DNA of 64,000 nt from Liolophura sinensis (lineage: Eukaryota > Mollusca > Polyplacophora > Chitonida > Chitonidae): positions 28,439,265 to 28,503,264 of the forward strand of contig NC_088303.1 of NCBI RefSeq assembly GCF_032854445.1, in the 5' to 3' direction. The notes beneath the pieces are model-generated. The model was not told the origin of the DNA. It searched no databases and saw only the letters and a program-made list of their open reading frames with translations. Position 1 is the first letter of the stretch, and every line of letters starts with the position of its first letter. Position numbers and translations under genes: made by a program. Positions 48,786 to 61,650 of this stretch are shown here, one piece after another.

Positions 48786-49046
48786 TCGCGACCATGTTGG
48801 ATCTCGATCAAGTTTCAGTGCACATTGTGAACATACAACCAAACCATAAAATTCTTTTGTTGGACATACAACAAAACGTTATAGATATCCTGTTTTAAAA
48901 CACTAGTCACACAATAATATTTATCAAGAAGTGAAGGTAAGCCCACGTGAATTTTAACCTTTGACACAATGTTTCCATCTTATATCTGGTTCAAACTGAA
49001 TTCAACTGTTCAAGCTAATGTACGAGCGAATGCTAATGTGTTTGTT

Positions 49047-49119
49047 TGATTTATTTGATTGGTGTTTTACGCCATAGTGAAGAATATTTCACTTGCACGA
49101 TGGCGGCCAGCCCGGGGGA
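49047..49119 (-). mobile_element. SINE tail fragment
   Basis: Tail and start of the core only: TTATTTGATTGGTGTTTTAC and AAGAATATTTCACTTG. Confidence 0.7.
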
Positions 49120-49689
49120 TCCCACGAATGCAGTTAAATAGGACATGCAGTTGCGTATTATATCAATACATATCTCTGAACAGAACGAACAGTAAAAATT
49201 GAAGTAGCGTGCAAATAAGTGCTTTATTTTGTGATCTTGATTTTGTACTCGAGGATAAACATTGTTAAACTTATTATTTGCGTATTTTGTCGTATACGTA
49301 TAAGTGAAATAGTTATCTACCTTATGTCAGTATTCCGCGTGAGTAATGCGTATTTAGATTTTATTCTGTTGTGTGAAATAAAGCAAACTGATAATGACAA
49401 CTCTGGTGTTCTCTATATACTGAGAACAGGTTAATGCCTGATGTTTTCGATTTCCACTAGGAATGAAGTCATGTCTGGTGCCATCGATGTACAACGGATA
49501 TAGGATCATGATACATTCAAAAGACAAGCAGCTCTTTGAACCATTTGACGGCGTTGTTCAGTTTTAGCCAATGTAAACCAAAATAAGGAAATCCACTTTA
49601 ATGCTTTCCACATATCCAAAACGTTCGATGGGGCCTCACACGGTATTTACCAGAAAGTTGTCCCGTTGCCTCAAACTATGGATCTAAGT

Positions 49690-49810
49690 CAGAAGCTCTC
49701 TTAGACGCTTGACAAAGTGCGGATGTCTTAATCCGCAAGATCACTCCGGTTTCTTCCACCCATAAGCCTAATCACCGTTATGTGAATGAGCTCGGAGTTC
49801 AACACCAAAC
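49690..49810 (+). repeat. Dispersed repeat, type B fragment
   Basis: Contains CACTCCGGTTTCTTCCACCC, the reverse complement of the type B core. Confidence 0.5.
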
Positions 49811-49828
49811 AAATAGCCATGAATTGGT

Positions 49829-49909
49829 TTCCTACCACCTTAATGCTGGTCACCGTCGTATAAGTGAATTATTCTTGAGTACGTCGTAAACACTAATCAT
49901 ATACATAAA
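49829..49909 (+). mobile_element. SINE tail fragment
   Basis: Contains CACCGTCGTATAAGTGAAT and TTCTTGAGTACGTCGTAAAC. No head. Confidence 0.7.
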
Positions 49910-49914
49910 GGGAT

Positions 49915-51635
49915 ATAGACACAAGAAAATTCTGTTAGCTCTATAAATAATATTTCTGTTAATTTCCTTGCCTGGTTTATACAATCAGTTTCATTTTGAA
50001 TCGTACCCTTATAAACTATAGCTTAATCTCATAACGTCACTTGTACTATATCTGTATGCGTTACTATCGCGTTGATTGACAAGTTGACCTCTGGTCACTC
50101 TACATGACCTATACTTTCCCGATGCAAGCAATGCCCTTAATAAGCTTCTGGACAAGGGCGCAACTGGAAAGGTGTTACCACTGGAGAGGAAAAACAATAA
50201 ACCAATAGATTGTTCAATTCCCTGACAGTGATAACCCGCACACCAGACAAAGACCAAACAAGGGGAGAACACACTCAGATAAATTCAGTGTATGTAATGG
50301 AACAATCTAATATAATCATGCAACCTACATTCAATATACAAATAAATTTACCAGTAACAACATTAAAGATCTTACGAAGATACACACTTCCGGTCCATAT
50401 ACACTGAGTTTCAATGACAGTCTCATTCCACAGAAACAGGTAAATCCACAGTTCCCCATGAATTCCTAAGTGAAAGATAACACTGGTATCCAGGTGACAA
50501 TCAGTCGTGTACTGACAAATGATTATTTCCAACTTCTCTGCGAGTCACTCTATTCCCTTGGAAACTGGTTAGGTAAAATCACACATCTATGCCGTGCACT
50601 GTAAATCCAGTCCTCGGTTCTTAACACAAAGCGGCCTCCAGATCAACGCCACATCCAATGAAATTGGGGGAAAGTACGTCACAGCACAAAATGCGATGAG
50701 CAATAAAAACTCAGAACAGATGTCTCAAACACAGGAATGGTGGGCATCACCCAATGTGTGACCGTAGAGTAAAATAAAGCGTTAAACTTGATTACGTCAA
50801 ACTGCTAAAGGCGTAAATTTTTCTCAAATATATAAATCCCTCTAATTGTCACAACGAACACTCCCGACAGGCGAAGCGGACGACGATAGACTGTAAACTC
50901 ACACTTACAGGCTCGAACCACGTGCTAGAATCTTGCGGTCTCAATGGATATCAACAATAAACATGTTTACAAGAATTCCCAACTGATTCTAGAAATGACG
51001 ACCTATTTACAATATACCCCCGTTTTACAAAGCGCACTTAACGTTACATGCATTTAACTTCCATAGCCACCAGTGCAGTAGTTGTTACATCGCTATGGTA
51101 GTTTCAAGGACACAGCGTTCCGTGTGCTTTGTATAACGGGCCTCGGGAGCTTAGATTGCCATTAGATTGCCATTGAGCAGATAAAGATTCTTGAGAGTCA
51201 AAACCGAGACATTGGGTTGAAAGAGTGCAGAACAGTAAAAACGACATGGTTTAAAACATCCCAAAACATTGAAAGTGAGGGGTGTGGTGTAGCAGTTTAA
51301 ATATACATCCGAGCAAACTGGGTGAGAGTCCAGGGGTCGCTTAGGTCCCGGAAGCTTGGCGACCCTAGATTGTCGTATTGACAAGTTTTCAGCCATTGAA
51401 AGATAACAGGTGCCCCGAGACGTGGGACCTAGACGTACGGAGCCGAAAAATGACAAAAAAGTGCGCCGAGTTTAAGAGACGTAGTTCCAAGTGTAGATTT
51501 GGGGCAACCACTTTAATATGACAGGCAGGGATGAGCGTTTTTGGCGAAATAATTTTTTGAGCAAAGGAAAATACATAATATCGTCCGTGGCGATACCTGA
51601 CTGAATGATGAAGGAAATTAATTTTTTCTAGATTT
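49915..51635. other. Intergenic
   Basis: Several minus-strand ORFs of 85-100 codons (50009-50272, 50275-50532, 51151-51456). None resembles a family I know or has convincing splice partners. Confidence 0.4.
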
Positions 51636-51640
51636 GCGAT

Positions 51641-51756
51641 GTAAAACGGTGGGTTCACACAGACAATTTGAAGATTTTTGGAGAAATATCTACACAATGT
51701 AAAACGATGGGTTCACACAGACAATTTCAAGATTTTTGGAGAAATATCTATACAAG
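51641..51756. repeat. 58-bp direct repeat
   Basis: Two near-identical units, each with GGGTTCACACAGACAATTT and GAAATATCTA. Confidence 0.9.
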
Positions 51757-51957
51757 TAGTCATTAAAAGAGTAAAAACAAAATCTGCAATATTACTCCGA
51801 ATGACATATCATGGGTGGATTTGTGGACATGTACTAATGATTAGAAGATGGAGCAAAAAGAGGTATATGGGATCCAGAAATAGGATATGTCTGATGAAAG
51901 AATGAATGCTTGAAGTTTAACGAGTACGATGAAAGATGAGATGTGCCTTTTAGTATT

Positions 51958-52139
51958 TATTTAATTATTTGATTGGTGTTTTACGCCGTACTCAAGAATA
52001 TTTCAAATATACGACGGCGGCCAGTATTATGGTGGGAGGAAACCGGGCAGAGCCCGCGGGAAACCCCACGACCATCTGCAGGTTGCTGGCAGGCCTACGT
52101 GCGGTCGGAGAGGAAGCCAGCATGAGCTGGAATTGAACT
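51958..52139 (-). mobile_element. SINE with 14-bp target-site duplication
   Basis: 5'-truncated main family in reverse orientation, flanked by TGCCTTTTAGTATT at 51944-51957 and 52140-52153. Confidence 0.94.
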
Positions 52140-52159
52140 TGCCTTTTAGTATTGTAGTG

Positions 52160-55030
52160 TTTAGTTTTCTTCGTCTTACTGGTGTATATACTTTATGCGT
52201 AAAGGTCCATAGAAACTCATTGTTGATCCCCTTGAGGACTGTTAGCTAGGGCGGTGATGAAAACCAGAAATCCGTCGGACCTATACCTTTAATTTCCTTT
52301 GCGCTGAGGATCTACAGACGCCTTATAATGTTTTCTTCTAACACCGGAACGATGCTGTCCGTATACAGATTGTACATACTATGTAACAAGCCGATGAGCA
52401 TGCATACGGAAGTGTGTGGTGTGAGAGGGCCTCCATTTGTAACATTCAAATAACATTCATTCGGCTAACATTCATTTAAGAGTTAATATATCCACAGATG
52501 AAATCTGCACGTCAATTTGTGAAAGGCTTCTCTACATGAAACCGTATGTGTTTATCATCATGCCGATAGAGGGGTTTAATCAGCTTATAATCGTATACCG
52601 CGTGGCGATAGCTTTTCCAGATATCGTTAAGACGCGTGACGTCACAAGTTTAGGTATGGTGTGTATTGATTAAGGCAGTCTTCTAGTAACACTATGAATT
52701 CCAGTTCTTGGACGGCAGGTGTGTGCTCCAGCATCGAGAAGCTATCGCCTTCGGGACAGTCGACATTGCCGGTACTCTTCAGGTCAGTCAGAGAGGGTAG
52801 CATTTACAGTGCGGGGGGCAATTTTACTATAACTGAGTTACAGGGTACAGATATGTGTGGGAAATCCTGACGGTCCGTTCTGTAAACTTAACAAAGTAGT
52901 CACTGACATGCTACTTAAGCAAATGTAAAGTCACGTAAGACTGATCAACACTCTTTGGTAATTTACAAAATTGCAGATATATAAAAGTGTAATGATGAGT
53001 ATTTAGTTTTTAATTACTAGAAGAAGACTGTCTTGTACCTTATGGCGTTATATTTGGGCTACAACTCAAATTATGTTGCATTTGCAGTTTTATTTTTTTT
53101 CTGGATATTTAGGTACAGATGTTGTGACGATGTTGTATTGCTGATCAGATAGCTAGTTTCCCAACAAACACTGTATAAATAGGTATAAACTCGTACCCGG
53201 GCTACCGGCTCAATTGTTTTGCGTGTGAAGTTTCAAATTTGGCTGAATCTTTAAATATAGACGTGACAAGATGTCGCGCCTTAGATCTGAGCATTTCCAC
53301 CATTGTCACTGTGAGTTCAAGTATGAGTGCGTGTCCGGGCTACAACTTCAATTGTTTTGCGAGTGGATCGAGTTTGAAGTTTTGTAAGAAAGGTTACATA
53401 GATTCAAATGGAACGATGGGTTGCGAGTTTCCACGTGTGACATTGTCACAGATCCTCAAGTTCCCTATATCTACAATAAAGAGATTGTCGTAACTGCGTG
53501 TAATCCGCGATGATGTATCAACTCGAGTTCAGCAACATACTGACGACAGACAAATTCAGCTGATACAACGTCGCGGAACTATGGATGCCGGATGCGATAT
53601 TCTGACGAGGTATAATCTCGTGGAAAGCTCGCACACTTGGCTGTATTCAGCGTAGTCGACTGAATCTCGTGTTCTGGCTGGAATCTCGCCTCCTCGTTCA
53701 TTTCTCGATAAGAGTTTGAATGAATCTTAACCAAAGGACCTGGTGTGATAAGGCGCCTAATCCACCCCAGTGCAAGAAACTGTGCACCTCAAGAAGTGAA
53801 ACTGACTATAGCTGTGAGTGACAGCTGCCGACACACTACTAGGGTTTCTCCTTTTTTCAGTTCTGTTCTATTCTTTCTTCCTGCTATATGACAAGGTAGC
53901 ACAATGAAATGTCTTTTTTTTCAAGTAAGGAAACTGCACCACAACTGTAACTTTTCGAAAAAATTTTGAGCGCGCAGTTATGCACCAGTGAAGTAAATAA
54001 ACATATAACAAATCTGACTCCAAGGCTTACATTTCCACCACACATAACATGTTAATGTTAATGATAGCTAGCGGACTACATGTACTCCCAACCTGGACTC
54101 ACGTCTGATTTCGCTATAGTTGCCACACGTTACGTCATAACATAGCTTATTCATTCTAATTCCTGATAACATTTATTTAATGCAAAACCGCCTATATCTT
54201 TACTCTCACAAAGTATGCTTCTAAGGAAAAAAAGAACAACAAAGACTCTAACTCTTTGAGGTACAACCCGTTCTCCGGAGAGACTTTGTTCGTACATTGT
54301 ACTATGAAGGATGCTTGACAGAGTATGACAGAAATACGGATTTTAAACTTGCCAAAATATGACAAAGCTGATCACATTATAAAGTTTATGTTTTATGTTT
54401 TACATGTGAAGACAAACGTTAACCAAAACGAAACATTGGCAGCACGTAGAAATACGCGCAGGAAAGTTTCAGTAAATATATTTTCTGGTTAATGTAGAAT
54501 TTCACAGTTTAAATTAAAAACACAGTGCCTGGTTCGAACGAAAAATTGGCGTTTTGGATCGGGAGTGCATTTTAAAGAGTAATTACTAAGCAACCAACAC
54601 TTTTATGACCATTTAACTTTTATGGGTGCTTATAGTTGATCTAATTCTCCTAGCTTAGAACGAAACTCATCTCAGGAAAAACAATGTGCAAATTCGAACA
54701 CAATCGCGATCGAGATCGGTTCTAGAAATAATTCTCGATTGAATCCCGACTAAATCTCGCGTTGTACACTAAATTTCGCCAGAATCTCGTGCGCTTCTCA
54801 TGCTTTCGTACGTCTCTTCAGAATTTCGCTCTCTGTTCTGAGCACTTTAACTCTCTTTACAGTGTTAAGAGGAGGTGACTTTTCTCACCAGAATGTAATA
54901 AATTCAGCTAGAACCACGATGTTTAATCACCAACATCGATTAAACTAAGGACAATTTTGTTATTAAATCCCTCGAAATTTACATAATTATCGACCATCGT
55001 ATAGGGGAAAATAGACGATGCCTCTATATC
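52160..55030. other. Intergenic
   Basis: No gene recognised. A partial duplication containing TCAATTGTTTTGCG occurs at 53210 and 53349. A cysteine-bearing ORF there (53239-53493) has no start or family support. Confidence 0.4.
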
Positions 55031-55149
55031 AAGTGAATAACGGGCATAGGTGTATGACTAATAGGAATAAATTTGTTTGGGTTTATATTGTGTTCACCTG
55101 AAATCTTGTTCGTTTATGCAACAATAGTCAAGTCAGCTCCTAAATTAAA

Positions 55150-55285
55150 ACCGCTGCAGAACCACCGAGGTATGGATTCGAACCTGGGACCTAACTGAAG
55201 AGAAGCTCTATCGGCCGGGGCGGAAAAACAAAAATGAAAAAGAAAAGCGTTCTAACTGAACTGAGTGAGCCAGTAAGCACAGAAA
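55150..55285 (-). repeat. tRNA-derived fragment
   Basis: Minus-strand reading gives an A-box-like CTGGCTCACTCAGTTC and a good B box, AGGTTCGAATCC. The gap between them is too long and AT-rich for a working tRNA. Confidence 0.45.
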
Positions 55286-55294
55286 CGGAAGACA

Positions 55295-55484
55295 AGCACA
55301 TGCTTGTGTACATTCTAGGCACATGTTTGTATACAGTCTCGGCACATGCTTGTGTACATTCTAGGCACATGTTTGTGTACAGTCTCGGCACATGCTTGTG
55401 TACATTCTAGGCACATGTTTGTGTACAGTCTCGGCACATGCTTGTGTACATTCTAGGCACATGTTTGTGTACAGTCTCGGCACA
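55295..55484. repeat. 46-bp tandem repeat
   Basis: About four copies of a unit with two similar halves, GCACATGCTTGTGTACATTC and GCACATGTTTGTGTACAGTC. Confidence 0.93.
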
Positions 55485-55523
55485 TTCCTATTAGTCATAC
55501 ACCTATGCCCGTTATCTCGGCAC

Positions 55524-55672
55524 AAAAACACTTCTATCCCAGATGCATGGCGTTGCTAGGGAGACTTCAGTTGGAAATTCCATGCATTTAAACTTGCCAA
55601 AAACACTTCTATCCCAGATGCATGGCGTTGCTAGGGAGACTTCAGTGGGAAATTCCATGCATTTTTCACGCA
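55524..55672. repeat. 75-bp direct repeat
   Basis: Two copies starting at 55524 and 55599, sharing CCCAGATGCATGGCGTTGC and GGGAGACTTCAG. Confidence 0.93.
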
Positions 55673-55679
55673 GTATAAT

Positions 55680-58600
55680 TTGCATAAATTGATTCTGAAA
55701 AGACTCCGAAAATACTGGTTTTAAAGTAATATCTATAAGGCATAATATATGACGACTCAAGTGGAATTCACTGAGTTCTGAAATCATTATTGCTATTGTA
55801 ATTTACAGCCTTAGAGGCATCACTATACTGTAGTCTATTTCTTTGGCCAGTCACCTATATTCAACTGATTGTAAAATCAGTCATACCAGCTACCAAAATT
55901 GCCTTTATTCAGTAACACGTAACAACACAAGCTCTGGATACGTCTATATTCTTCCACAGAAAATGAAGGTAGAACAATTTTTCTAATTCATAATGTTAAA
56001 CTGCGTAAATTCGGTTTCGATGGTATGAACTCATTTCCTCGGGTCATGTCGTAATTATTTATGAAATAATGACATGCTGGATATTGGGCGGAGTTCAACA
56101 TGTTTTGACAGAGGGTGATACCAGTCACCTAAACCGCTATCGAATTTAGCTGAATGAATGCTAAAAAATAAACTGTAGAAAATAGTTTATTTATAATCAT
56201 TTCATCGGAAGGATGTAAATGTTTTCTAAAATATCATAACAATAAACATATTCCTGGACATGATCATTATCACCATGGAAACAAAAATAAAATAAAAATG
56301 GATTTTGTAGCATGTCCAAGAATAAAAAATGTTGTGGCTGTTATATTTTTAGACTTACTTTATGGGATGCAGAGTAATTTCAAATACTTGAACTATTCAA
56401 CGGAAGGCCGCAGTTCATATCGGCTAAGAAGGGAGACCATAAAATTTCATTTTGGTGCATCCGCAGCAAGCTGTATAAGCTGTCAATAATATTGCCCTCT
56501 ACACAATGATCTCCCCGTGTTGATTTGAGCTTTTATCGAGCAACACTTAGGCTTGGTTTTATGAAGAAAATATTAAAGCCTGTCAGATGAGTACACTGCG
56601 TATGTTCACCATAAGGCGAGGTCTAACTCAAACGCTAACACTTCTTGTAAGCTTCATTTTCTTCATGGTCGGATAAACTAAAGCCGCCTGTTGACTGAAT
56701 AAAAACAGATTAGGTAAAAGCCTGCCAAGTTAACCGAGGTCTCCCGTTATGAGACGATTTATCTCATAGTGACGTGTTTTCCCCCCTAATGATGGACGAC
56801 ATCAGTGATCAAGAGTTCCCTCATGTATCACTTTAAACATAAGCTGAACAATACTTTTGGTGGTTGGAAAGTTTGGGTTCAAATATACATGGATCTAAGA
56901 TCATTCTGGGATGGCTGAGTTGTTGGAGCGTGATTTGGCGTCATGTCGTACTTGTTTGACGTCACTCGGGTTTCACGTCACTCCTTGCGTTCGTTTTTTG
57001 TATTTTGTTTTATAGGTAGAAATGTCTACGACAGGAAACAGAAAACAAGTCTATCAACCTTTATGTTGTAATGAAGTTTTAAACTCCCGCCTGCAAGTCT
57101 TTGCTCAGCCAACCGTTACCTTATTCGGGGTTAGGGAAATGCTTCCGCAGAATGATCTAGTCCCATCATCCGTTGCTTAATCTTTTATCACAAAACCTGC
57201 AGCCGGCTTTTAATCGTGAACGTGTAATTGTGTCTGCATATTTAGCTTAACGTGATGAAAAACACCTAACATTTAACAACATAAAATGTGGCCAAACTTA
57301 AAACCTACACGTTTTCATCTCTTTTTTTTTTAGCTCGTTCTCTAATAAACTTAAGCCACCAGAGTTAGATATTAATGGGTTATGTAATTCAGCGTACATG
57401 TAATTCAGTACACTGCGCACGGTATATCCAACACTGGTGAGTCGAGGAATGAACAAAAATATCCTAGTTTGTAATGAATTAGCAATGTTTTTAAGGTTTC
57501 GTGAATGACGATTGAGTTGCCATCTCCACAGTTGGGTACTGTGGATTTTAGAATATTCTTAATGTCTGATTGGCTGCGAAATTGGTAAGGTTTTGTGTAT
57601 ATGTGCGCTGTGATCTATACACTCCGACGGCGTGGTCTGTCTTTTGTTATTGCTAAATAAATACGTCGACTTTATGGTCAGCCTGCTAGAAGCCGTCTTA
57701 ATATAACTAAAATGGCAGGGGAAAGCAACGATATACATCCTCAGCAAATAAAGAAGTATTAACCATTGATCCATGGAACCGTCTGTCACTGGACTGTTTA
57801 CCAAAGAGACAATTGCCGGTTGTTTATGCGATTTGCGAACTAGTCATTATGAGAGTATTTAACCGGTCATAACCTAAATGGCACGGTTGAAGTATGTAAT
57901 CTGTGTAGATATCCTTACATTGAAATGATATACTGTTGAATGGTGTAGAAAGGTATAATCAGTAAATGACTGTTATTTTCAAACTATGAAAAAAGAAATA
58001 TAAAAGGGCTTGGAAGGAAAATAACTTGCAAATGGATAATGGTTTCTATCACGAATCTAAGCTATTTTTCTGGATAAATACAAACTTTCTCATTGATGTT
58101 CTTAAGACAATCACCTCTTGATCAGAAATATATCAAAGATAAATCACTAAAACAGTTCGTTGAAGACAAAAACGACACAGGTTGGCATATTATTTATGCT
58201 GGCTAATTTGCGACATTGGTTCACAACATTCACATTAAATCGCGACATCAGTTAACCACACACCTTCAAGAGCCGCAGCAAGCAACTGATTCTGTTAAGT
58301 CGCAATATCAGTAAACGATACCACCTCACGAGACGCACACAAGCGACTCATTCCTTCATCCAAATCGCGGTATAACTTTGCCGCTCTCCCAGGCGACTTA
58401 CTTTTACGTTTTTTTACGCAGTGTTAATGCCTCGACGCATCGCACATCTTGGCATAACTGCTCCTCATTTCACCTCCCAGCTTTGCTATTTAACGGTATC
58501 TAAGGACTCCATTTGTGAAATGTGTGAAACGTAAACATAAATCTCTCTCTTCAGTGTATATATCACCCGTGAATGTCATAAATTGGCAGACAAGTCGTCC

Positions 58601-59835
58601 ACACAAAAATGTTGCTTGACTGGTGAACATTCTACCTACTGCAAATTAACACGCTTGCTGGTTCTAAAAACATTCAAGCATAGCATTCAGTAAACATAAA
58701 ATCAATGTTATCAGTCCCACAAATTTCACTATGAAATAACTATCTTCATCACAGAAGAATCAATGAGGAATCGTCCAGTCAACCAGGTACAGAGTTCCAA
58801 TATTTCTGTTCACTCACTGCTCTTGGATGAAACTGAAATAAAAGACGATAATCAAGCTATTATCGGTATAGATTCTACTGATCTACTGAAAAGAAAATCC
58901 CCTAATATAGTCTATAATCAGCGGCAGAGATTTTGCCTTTGATATTAATGAGGTACTTCTAGTCTGCTTCTTTTAATTTGTGTTATATAAAATCAATCCT
59001 ATCCAGTATGAAAATTCCATTTAGTTACCCACGTCACTGGTATTAGTTCACACCCCAAAATAGGCCGTCAGGATAATCCTAGACAGAAAGAATTTGGTCT
59101 TATTATAGGAACTACAAGGATACAAATCTTATACTGAAATCAAATTCTTTCTGTCGTTTCTGAATAAGTCGGTGTTTAAGATGCATTTGTTTCCTATTTT
59201 TCAGATTTTTTTTTTTTATAATTAGCAACAGATTATTTTTACTACTATATTAATGTGGATTAAAGTAAATCACAATCACGTGATTGGTATGGAGCCAGGT
59301 GCCAATCATCTAAAGCAAGTGTTGGGAATGGAGTATGCGTTGTGGCTAATATGTCCGCATATATACTCGTAGATGTGGTAAGTATAATTGCATACCATGC
59401 CAAGATGTCATCTCCGGATATTTTTCCCACGTAAGTCGTATCGTTAATCTTTGGATCTAAGAAGCTTAAAGGCTTTCTCGTTCTTCCTTTACAAATGAAG
59501 CTTTGGACATCACTTTTAATCTCCACGTATTAAACGCCGTAGTTTCGTAGTGACAACGGTATTTATATCCGTTGAATATCAAGTCTGCTATATCTCTACT
59601 GGGGAACGCCTCTTGCCCGGGTGGATAAGCCTTTCAGTCGCAAGATCACACGAGACGTGGGTCCATTATCATTTTCGGATTATTCCATTATTTTCTGCTC
59701 CTTGCGGCGAAAAACTTACCTTTAACGCAAAAATAGTAATTTGTTCATGAAAACATTACGTAATCGGCTGTTTTTATCTATTTACTTTTGTTCTTCACTT
59801 TAGAATATAGAAAAATCATCATTGAACGACCCATT
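55680..59835. other. Intergenic, upstream of GPCR copy 2
   Basis: Over 4 kb of AT-rich sequence without a recognised gene or repeat. A T-rich tract with AG at 59802-59803 may be a 5'UTR intron acceptor for the receptor. Confidence 0.45.
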
Positions 59836-59840
59836 CCAAG

Positions 59841-61118
59841 ATGCTGTTGATGTCTTTGATTGTTGCTGGAGCGTTCTATGCTAGTGCTGAAATGGAACTC
59901 CTACGGATATGCCAACAATTGAATACAAGTCCTTCAGACAACGTAACAGTCCTGGAGAGTACTGACCTTGTTGTTGAGTGCCAAAGATTAATCAACATTA
60001 CTGGGCTAAACTCCTCGTTGTTTGGCACGTGGCTGGATATTGATAAGAACAGCAACATCTCACGGCTTGATGATGATAAATTGCAAAGAGATAAAGTACT
60101 ACCATGGATGATCACGTTCGATAGAGTCCAACATTTTATTACAGGAATATATTTCCCAGCATTAGCCATTTTGGGAATGATTGGAAACGCGATAATATTG
60201 TCTGTTCTCAGAAAAAACGTCCTACAATCAACCTCAAACATCTATCTGGTCGGCATAGGCATCTCTGATCTGGTGTTTGTAATAAACTATTTCCCTACAA
60301 CATTTACGGTTTTTGAGGCCACCAGAACCAATCTGATTTACCAAACTTTTCGTGCTTTTCATTATAGTTACGGATATCCTCTTGTGAGTATATGCCACAC
60401 AGCGACAGTCTGGGTAATCATTGCATTTACTGTGGAGCGGTATTTGGCAGTGGCACTGCCTCTGAAAGCCCAGAAGTACTGTACCAGAACGCGAGCAAAA
60501 CTTGCAGTGATAGGGGCATTTGTATTCTCCTTTGTCTTGAACTTTATACGTTTTTTTCGTAATTATCCGATTGCAAAGACCGACCCCATCACAAACCAAA
60601 CGTTCTTTACTCTTGGCGTGACAGACATAGGGTTAAATGATGAAGTTGCATCCTGGATCTTCTGGTCGTATCTCATTGTGGCAGAGGTTGTGCCTTTTAT
60701 AATTCTGATTTGTTTGAATTCAGCTATAATATTTAAGCTATGGCAAGCACGTCAGAAACGTCTGAAAATGACGGGAGAAAACGGTCTGAACGAGAAATCT
60801 CGCGAGACTCAGATCACGCGCATGCTGATATCTATCGTGATAGCATTTTTGGTTTGTAACTCCGCAGCGGCAGCCGGTTCATTGTGGGTGGCTGTGAACG
60901 GTGTGCGAGCCGCACATACCGCGCAAGATCCGCCAGTTTTCTACATGTTCGCCATTGGCCACGCGCTGTACATCACAAACCCCATGACGAACTGTATTCT
61001 GTACGCGGCCTGTAGTTCTGACATGAGGAAAGGTATCAAGTCGCAACTGTGTATTGGAGGACAAACGAAGTGTACGTCAAAAAGTGGGGAAATAGCTGAT
61101 GACACTGCAACTGAATGA
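59841..61118 (+). CDS. Rhodopsin-class G-protein-coupled receptor, copy 2, intact, single coding exon
   Basis: 425 residues. A hydrophobic leader (1-16) is followed by an extracellular N-terminus of about 80 residues with two cysteines (24, 47) and N-glycosylation sites at N34, N52, N57 and N72. TM1 is about 100-124, with GN at 115-116. TM2 is 134-155, with D143. TM3 is 178-199, with ERY at 199-201. TM4 is 219-237, TM5 270-298, TM6 325-350, and TM7 366-389, with NPMTN at 380-384 and Y388. The VERYLAVALPLKAQKYCT region recalls FMRFamide-receptor-like peptide receptors of invertebrates, so a peptide ligand is likely but not shown. The cysteine usual at the top of TM3 and its ECL2 partner are absent. 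The single coding exon, with a possible 5'UTR acceptor at 59803, is shared with copy 1. Confidence 0.9.
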   Translation: MLLMSLIVAGAFYASAEMELLRICQQLNTSPSDNVTVLESTDLVVECQRLINITGLNSSLFGTWLDIDKNSNISRLDDDKLQRDKVLPWMITFDRVQHFITGIYFPALAILGMIGNAIILSVLRKNVLQSTSNIYLVGIGISDLVFVINYFPTTFTVFEATRTNLIYQTFRAFHYSYGYPLVSICHTATVWVIIAFTVERYLAVALPLKAQKYCTRTRAKLAVIGAFVFSFVLNFIRFFRNYPIAKTDPITNQTFFTLGVTDIGLNDEVASWIFWSYLIVAEVVPFIILICLNSAIIFKLWQARQKRLKMTGENGLNEKSRETQITRMLISIVIAFLVCNSAAAAGSLWVAVNGVRAAHTAQDPPVFYMFAIGHALYITNPMTNCILYAACSSDMRKGIKSQLCIGGQTKCTSKSGEIADDTATE

Positions 61119-61124
61119 AATATG

Positions 61125-61580
61125 GAAGCATCATAGTGATAGGACTGTAGTATGAATCAGTCTTTGCTATACAGTTTATCGGTACCTTCGGTATATTTTG
61201 TTACTCTTAATCATTGTTTTTCCCGTATACATGGTTATATTTATTAGTTCCATATAAGAAATTTCATGTTGTTGGGCACACTGTGGTGAAGACAGACAAA
61301 ACTATTTCTAATGTTTTCAAATAGAATTTCTTGTACTATTCTCTATATTAAATAATGAAAATATAAATAACTGCTATATGTGGATAATTGTAACTTAGGT
61401 CATGTGTATTACTGCGTTTGTTTGCTTTATTTACTTGTTGTTTAATGTCTTATAACCGTTGTTTCCCAGTCACGTTCTCGCAAGAACTACTATATAGACG
61501 AGATTAAAGTAACTCTCACACGAAGTTGCGTGATTCACAATTTCAGTTTCAACGCGCCCTTGGAAGGAAATTGAGGGTGA
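61125..61580. other. 3' flank of GPCR copy 2
   Basis: AT-rich. No canonical AATAAA is seen close to the stop. Nothing else recognised. Confidence 0.4.
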
Positions 61581-61650
61581 GTGAGTGAGTGCTTGGGGTT
61601 TAACGTCGTACTCAACAATTTTTCAGTCATATGACGACGAGAAAGGAAAT
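61580..61650. repeat. Short dispersed repeat, type C
   Basis: Contains GTGAGTGCTTGGGGTTTAAC and TTTTTCAGTCATATGACGAC. Matches 27627 and 43480. Confidence 0.55.

Larger units (their letters stand above)
55037..55515. repeat. 31-bp inverted repeats enclosing a tandem array
   Basis: ATAACGGGCATAGGTGTATG begins the left arm (55037-55067). The right arm (55485-55515) is its exact reverse complement over 31 bases. The inside holds a tRNA-like piece and the 46-bp array. Confidence 0.9.

Noticed and set aside
50275-50532. Minus-strand ORF with a possible exon (CIWTGSVYLRKIFNVVTG)
   Set aside because: A plausible acceptor and donor exist, but no partner exon and no family resemblance could be found.
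51151-51697. Two overlapping minus-strand ORFs of about 100 codons
   Set aside because: Different frames, no family resemblance, and one overlaps the 58-bp direct repeat.
53239-53493. Cysteine-containing ORF (ACPGYNFNCF)
   Set aside because: No clear ATG context or signal peptide, and part of it is a local duplication of neighbouring sequence.
55150-55285. Possible tRNA gene on the minus strand
   Set aside because: A and B boxes are present, but the spacing and intervening sequence do not fit a tRNA cloverleaf.
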